Assembly (NCBI GenBank): GCA_003446375.1
Contig: DMAW01000172.1
Span: 1 to 11,805 of the forward strand
DNA length: 11,805 nt
Origin: Eubacteriaceae bacterium
GTDB taxonomy: Bacteria; Bacillota; Clostridia; Eubacteriales; Alkalibacteraceae
Reading direction: 5' to 3'
The notes below the pieces were generated by a model that did no database searches, had not been told where the DNA came from, and saw only the letters and a program-made list of their open reading frames with translations. Both the position numbers and the translations under genes were made by a program. Shown in pieces: positions 7,825 to 11,805 of this stretch. Within the stretch, counting starts at the first letter, position 1. Each line of letters starts with the position of its first letter.

Positions 7825-9565
7825 TAAAATATTAGATTTTTATGCGGAGCTTTTAGATGAAACCATCAGCTACAGCAAAGATCACTCGGTTGGAACTCTC
7901 CTTGCTTTCAATAATGTGTTTGTATCTTATCTACAGGAAGCAGGGGTTACAAATCTTGCAGACTGTGAAATCATTAATTTTAAAAAAACAGCTGATAAAA
8001 TTAGATTAGATGGATATTCGTACAGTGAATATTTTCATTCCCTAACGCTGCTGATAAGTGATTTTAATCAAAAAACTAAAATAGAGAAGCTGGGAAAAAC
8101 TGATATTGATAAAATATTAAAGCAAGCCGTAAAATTTTATAGGAGTAGTAAAACAGAATATTTTGGAGAGTCCGAAGAATCTGGTGAAGGTTATAAAGCA
8201 TATGAGTACATCAAACAATATTCTGAAGAAACAGAAGTTATTAATATAATACTTATTACAAATAATGAGGCGGTTTTATATGTCCCCAAGGATATGGTTG
8301 TCGGAAAAACAACTATTAAGTTTGATGTTTGGGACATTGAACGGCTTTATCAATGCTTGTTTCAAAATGTACAGGCAGCACAAGTAGTGATAAGGCTAAA
8401 AAGCAAATATTCAAAGCCTTTACATTTAATAAAAGTAGCCGATGAGAATCCAGCATATGATTGTTATATAGGTGTTATTTCGTGTGAATTGCTTGCTAAG
8501 ATTTATAAAGATGAAGGTCAGAAGCTAATTGAACGAAATGTTCGTTCTTTTTTGCAGGCGACAGGAAAAATTAACCGGGGTATTAGAGATACCCTTTCAT
8601 CTGAGCCTTATATGTTTATGGCCTATAACAATGGAATATCTACAATTGCAGAGAGTATTGAAATAGATGAAGAAAAATCTACGAATGAATTAGCTGTTAT
8701 CACAGTGTTGAATGGATGGCAGATTGTCAATGGAGGACAGACAACAGCTTCTGTTTATAATGCTTATCAAAGTAAAACAGATTTAAATAGAGTAAGTGTT
8801 CAGATTAAGTTGACTGTTATCAAAAATGAAGAGAAGACTAGCGAAATTATTGCAAACATATCAAAATATGCAAATAGTCAAAATAAGATTAATATGTCTG
8901 ATTTCAGTGCGAATGATGAATATCATATTCGCATGGAACAACTTTCAAGAAATACATATATACCCGCTGATAGGGGCAAATCATTAGATCGATGGTTTTA
9001 CGAAAGAGCAAGAGGACAATATTTAGTCGAAGTAAATCGACAGCCCACGCCTGCTCTAAAAAAACAATTTAAAGAGCATAATCCAAAATCACGGTGTATA
9101 TCAAAGACAGTTGCAGCAAAATGCATAATGGCATGGCGTGGCTTCCCCCATATAGTTAGTAAAGGGTTAGAAACTAACTTTATCATTTTCTCTGAAATGA
9201 TAAAGAAAGGGGAAATCTCGCATCCGAGTGAAGAAGTTTATAAAGATATGATTAGTAAAGTAATTTTGTTTAATGAGTGTGATAAGATAATCGCTGAACA
9301 TAAATTTGGTGGATTTAAGGCACAACAAAATTACTACACTATAGCTTTAATTGGAAAATATTTTTCGGACAAGGTCGATAGTGATTTTATATGGTCAACT
9401 CAATCAATATCTCCGGCAATTGCTCAGATCATTGAAAAGGTTATGTATTTAGTTTGGAATCATTTTATGAATCCAACTACACCGGGTGTCAATATTGGAC
9501 AGTGGTGTAAGAAGGCAGATTGCTGGGAGCTATTGCAGCGTCGGTTTGAAAAGGAGGAATTATAA
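7814..9565 (+). CDS. AIPR-family phage-resistance protein
   Basis: The 583-residue protein shows the AIPR signature: YNNGIS (271-276) and QIVNGGQTT (303-311), then KYANSQNKI (351-359). AIPR proteins take their name from abortive-infection phage resistance and are a constant member of MZA-type clusters; their biochemical role is not settled. The N-terminal part has DGYSYSEY (66-73) followed by LTLLISDF (77-84). This lines up with the PD-(D/E)XK-like half of AIPR proteins but lacks the ExK lysine, so that half is probably not a nuclease here. The ATG lies behind a run of seven G residues at 7801-7807. It overlaps the DUF4420 gene by 11 bases and ends 30 bases before the methyltransferase. Confidence 0.88.
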   Translation: MLSDKILDFYAELLDETISYSKDHSVGTLLAFNNVFVSYLQEAGVTNLADCEIINFKKTADKIRLDGYSYSEYFHSLTLLISDFNQKTKIEKLGKTDIDKILKQAVKFYRSSKTEYFGESEESGEGYKAYEYIKQYSEETEVINIILITNNEAVLYVPKDMVVGKTTIKFDVWDIERLYQCLFQNVQAAQVVIRLKSKYSKPLHLIKVADENPAYDCYIGVISCELLAKIYKDEGQKLIERNVRSFLQATGKINRGIRDTLSSEPYMFMAYNNGISTIAESIEIDEEKSTNELAVITVLNGWQIVNGGQTTASVYNAYQSKTDLNRVSVQIKLTVIKNEEKTSEIIANISKYANSQNKINMSDFSANDEYHIRMEQLSRNTYIPADRGKSLDRWFYERARGQYLVEVNRQPTPALKKQFKEHNPKSRCISKTVAAKCIMAWRGFPHIVSKGLETNFIIFSEMIKKGEISHPSEEVYKDMISKVILFNECDKIIAEHKFGGFKAQQNYYTIALIGKYFSDKVDSDFIWSTQSISPAIAQIIEKVMYLVWNHFMNPTTPGVNIGQWCKKADCWELLQRRFEKEEL

Positions 9566-9580
9566 GACCTCATGTTGGCT

Positions 9581-9586
9581 AAGGAG
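9581..9586 (+). promoter_or_regulatory. Ribosome binding site deciding the methyltransferase start
   Basis: AAGGAG lies nine bases before ATG 9596. The earlier in-frame ATG 9572 relies on GGAGG at 9553-9557, 14 bases away, which is long. Cytosine-5 methyltransferases also usually begin only a few residues before motif I, again favouring 9596. Confidence 0.6.
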
Positions 9587-9595
9587 AATCAAAAA

Positions 9596-11257
9596 ATGTA
9601 TAAAGTAGTAGATTTATTTGCAGGTGCCGGAGGTTTGAGCTATGGTTTTGCCCAGACTCAAAAATTTCAAATTGTAGCAGCTGCTGAGAACAATATAAAT
9701 GCAAGAGCTACATATAGAGCAAATCATGAGAATGTGAAAATGTTTAATGATGTGACAGAAGTTAAAGAGTCCTCTGTAGCTGAGTTTGGAGATATAGACG
9801 TTGTTATAGGAGGTCCGCCCTGCCAAGGCTTTTCCAATGCAAATAGGCAAAAAAACACTGCTGTGAGCATGAATAATCGATTAGTAAAGGAATTTGTTAG
9901 AGTCATAACTGAGCTGAAGCCTAAAGCATTTGTCATGGAAAATGTAAGTATGCTAAAATCCAGTGTGCATCGTTTCTATTTAGAAGAGGATGATAAGAAT
10001 CTGGAGAGCAAGGGCATAGAAGTTTTGTCAGATAAAATTGAGCTTTTGCCAGCTAATATAACACTTGAGATCTTGCAGGAGACTAAGAGTAAACAGGAAA
10101 TAGATGCAATTATAAAAGATGAACAATTCAAAAAGCAATTTCAATGGGGAGCAAAAAAATATTTGCTGTTTAATAGTATTTATAAAGTTGCAGCTCAGAA
10201 GACGGATAACGAAGATGAAAAATCGACACAACATGACAAATTAGTTGAACGTATTAGAAAACACGAGAAGAAATTGCGGTTAGAATGTGATGCTATACTG
10301 GAGCATGAGGATTCTAAAAATCAAATTTTGTGTTTTGATTACGCCTGTGCTGTTTTCTTTGAAAAAGTGTTTGAAAATATAGAAGCTGTCTCTGCCGATC
10401 AATTGAGCTCAGTTTTAAAGCCTTCTATTATAATTCAGAGAATGATAAGTAAATGGTCAGAATTGATAGATAAGAATATAGTTATTGATTCTTATGAAAG
10501 TGCCCATGGATTGACTGCAAATGTATATTCCTATGCTGTATTGGATTATATAAAAGGTGTTTTAGGTTCTGCACCTTTTGAGTATGATATTATATCAGAC
10601 ACTTTGAATGCTGCTGAATTTGGTGTGCCGCAAAAGAGGATGAGATATATAATTATTGGCTGCAAGCCTGAATTTAATGCTAAACTTGGTATGCCAACAG
10701 GTAATTTTACGGAGAAAAACTATAGAACAGTAAGAAATGCAATTGAGGATATTGCTGAAGAAATTCCAGCAATTGATATTGATTCCTCGCCTATACCCAT
10801 TTTACAAATAGATTTACCGGAAGATAGTTTGGCATATAAATTAAGAAACTCTGATTTATTGAGGAATCATATTAATACGGATACTCGAACGACCGCAAAG
10901 AAAAGATTTGAGACTTTATCAGCGGGTGAAAATTTTCATGATTTGCCAAAAGAATTAAAGAGTACTTATACAAAAGGAGAACGTACTCAAAATACGATAT
11001 ATTTAAAACTAGAATATGATAAGCCATCTGGAACTGTAGTTAATGTGAGAAAATCAATGTGGATACATCCTGAACACAGCAGAGCATTGAGCATACGGGA
11101 AGCAGCCAGATTGCAGACATTTCCAGATCGCTTCACATTTGAAGGGACAAAAGATTCTCAGTATCAACAGGTTGGAAATGCAGTGCCGCCATTATTGGGA
11201 GAGGCTATAGCTGAAAAAGTAGTCGAAATTTTAGAACCTCATGGTGGTGATACATAA
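9596..11257 (+). CDS. dcm: DNA cytosine-5 methyltransferase with a large central insert
   Basis: This 553-residue enzyme transfers methyl from S-adenosylmethionine to C5 of cytosine. Visible motifs are I DLFAGAGGLSYGF (6-18), IV GGPPCQGFS with catalytic Cys76, VI MENV (114-117), VIII PQKRMRYIIIG (345-355) and, near the end, IREAARLQTFP (500-510) and motif X QVGNAVPP (525-532). The target-recognition region should lie in the 430-490 stretch; the target sequence cannot be read from it. Motifs VI and VIII are about 230 residues apart, well above the usual few tens, because of a charged helical insert (about 125-330). This makes the protein longer than typical bacterial members. It presumably marks self DNA for the system. 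The symbol is used at family level. ATG 9572 is an alternative start adding eight residues. The stop shares one base with the vsr start. Confidence 0.92.
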   Translation: MYKVVDLFAGAGGLSYGFAQTQKFQIVAAAENNINARATYRANHENVKMFNDVTEVKESSVAEFGDIDVVIGGPPCQGFSNANRQKNTAVSMNNRLVKEFVRVITELKPKAFVMENVSMLKSSVHRFYLEEDDKNLESKGIEVLSDKIELLPANITLEILQETKSKQEIDAIIKDEQFKKQFQWGAKKYLLFNSIYKVAAQKTDNEDEKSTQHDKLVERIRKHEKKLRLECDAILEHEDSKNQILCFDYACAVFFEKVFENIEAVSADQLSSVLKPSIIIQRMISKWSELIDKNIVIDSYESAHGLTANVYSYAVLDYIKGVLGSAPFEYDIISDTLNAAEFGVPQKRMRYIIIGCKPEFNAKLGMPTGNFTEKNYRTVRNAIEDIAEEIPAIDIDSSPIPILQIDLPEDSLAYKLRNSDLLRNHINTDTRTTAKKRFETLSAGENFHDLPKELKSTYTKGERTQNTIYLKLEYDKPSGTVVNVRKSMWIHPEHSRALSIREAARLQTFPDRFTFEGTKDSQYQQVGNAVPPLLGEAIAEKVVEILEPHGGDT

Positions 11258-11679
11258 TGGGGAGGCATTCAAAAGAAGTTAGAAGCTACAATATGTCTCG
11301 TATCAGATCGACAAATACGAAACCAGAAGAAAAGGTTAGAAAATATCTTTTTGCGCAAGGGTTCCGATATAGAAAAAATGTAAGAAAACTTCCCGGATGT
11401 CCAGATATTGTGCTGGCAAAATATCGTACAGTAATTTTTGTTAATGGCTGTTTTTGGCATATGCACGAAGGATGTTCTAAATTTGTATTGCCACAGACCA
11501 ATATAGAATATTGGGAAAACAAATTATTGAAAAATAGAGAGCGGGATGCTGAAAATAAAAATAAGCTTGAGGCAACTGGCTGGAACGTAGTGACTGTATG
11601 GGAATGTGAACTAAAAAAAGATAAAGAGGAAGAAACATTAAAAAAATTGTGTGGTGAGATTTTGAAAAACCGCCTTTGA
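11257..11679 (+). CDS. vsr: Vsr very-short-patch repair endonuclease
   Basis: The 140-residue protein nicks DNA 5' of the T in T:G mismatches left by 5-methylcytosine deamination, starting repair. Family motifs are complete: MSRIRSTNTKPE (13-24), LPGCPDIVL with catalytic Asp50, FVNGCFWHMHEGC (61-73) and WECE (115-118). Cys65, His70, Cys73 and Cys117 match the structural zinc ligands of E. coli Vsr, and Glu24 and His68 match further active-site positions. The length is close to the usual 130-160. The ATG overlaps the methyltransferase TAA as TAATG, which implies coupled translation and a mismatch specificity matched to that enzyme. A role as a cutting subunit of the defence complex is possible but has no support here. 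Confidence 0.95.
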   Translation: MGRHSKEVRSYNMSRIRSTNTKPEEKVRKYLFAQGFRYRKNVRKLPGCPDIVLAKYRTVIFVNGCFWHMHEGCSKFVLPQTNIEYWENKLLKNRERDAENKNKLEATGWNVVTVWECELKKDKEEETLKKLCGEILKNRL

Positions 11680-11724
11680 CATCCTAAAGTCATGGAGGTC
11701 TGCAACTGAATAATTATTATATGT

Positions 11725-11761
11725 AAAAATAATCCGCTGGTCAAAGAGTGGATTATTTTTT
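11725..11761 (+). terminator. Rho-independent terminator of the defence operon
   Basis: Arms 11725-11738 and 11747-11760 pair over 14 positions with one G-U wobble, around an eight-base loop. The descending arm ends in six T residues (11756-11761). It lies 45 bases after the vsr stop. The A-rich ascending arm means it could also stop transcription coming from the right. Confidence 0.85.
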
Positions 11762-11805
11762 GTTGTACGTCTTGACACAAGCTAACGAAAAATACAAAGG
11801 TGATG

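Noticed and set aside
11691..11700. ATGGAGGT, shared with 1688-1695, considered as an attachment-site direct repeat
   Set aside because: Eight bases containing a Shine-Dalgarno-like core are expected by chance, and the first copy is explained by the ribosome binding site of the short recombinase-like gene.
11286..11780. Long open frame on the - strand opposite vsr (164 codons)
   Set aside because: It lies over the complete, motif-perfect vsr gene and the operon terminator, has no ribosome binding site and encodes a Ser/Phe-rich sequence typical of antisense frames.
1..11805. CRISPR array, tRNA or rRNA genes, insertion-sequence transposase
   Set aside because: No regularly spaced repeats, no tRNA-like cloverleaf with a TTCRA-type arm, no rRNA stretch and no DDE transposase motif were seen on either strand by eye.

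Overview
The window looks like a low-to-moderate G+C Firmicute of the clostridial type (Lachnospiraceae or a relative). This rests on the AT-rich genes, strong GGAGG-type ribosome binding sites, and tandem large serine recombinases of the kind that sit at one end of clostridial integrative elements. Species cannot be told from the sequence alone. All supported genes lie on the + strand.

Positions 1-2074 are a mobility module. It holds the C-terminal tail of a serine recombinase that enters from upstream (1-132), a complete 526-residue large serine recombinase overlapping it (105-1685), and a 124-residue recombinase-like protein (1700-2074). The last of these keeps the resolvase fold signature but has alanine where the nucleophilic serine should be. 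A 17-bp perfect hairpin at 2081-2120 closes the module. The DNA here is visibly richer in G+C than what follows.

Positions 2121-2288 are a control region with two candidate promoters and two small inverted repeats. It feeds one compact operon, 2289-11679, whose genes overlap or nearly touch. In order they are a 74-residue HTH regulator, a GHKL (MutL/MORC-like) ATPase, a Z1-domain superfamily 2 helicase-like ATPase, a DUF4420 PD-(D/E)XK nuclease-like protein, an AIPR-family protein, a DNA cytosine-5 methyltransferase and a Vsr mismatch endonuclease. A rho-independent terminator follows at 11725-11761.

The MutL-like/Z1/DUF4420/AIPR core is the gene set known as the MZA antiphage system (Gao et al. 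2020), and was predicted earlier as an unusual restriction-modification type in the MutL/MORC comparative work of Iyer, Abhiman and Aravind (2008). The core is therefore not new. The points worth a second look here are its coupling to a 5mC methyltransferase plus Vsr, the controller-like HTH gene at the head, a large insert in the methyltransferase, an Asp in place of Glu in the ATPase N box, and the position next to recombinases. A plausible working model is that the methyltransferase marks self DNA and Vsr repairs the T:G mismatches that 5mC deamination produces. In that model the two ATPases, the nuclease-like protein and AIPR recognise and destroy unmarked invading DNA, while the HTH protein times expression.
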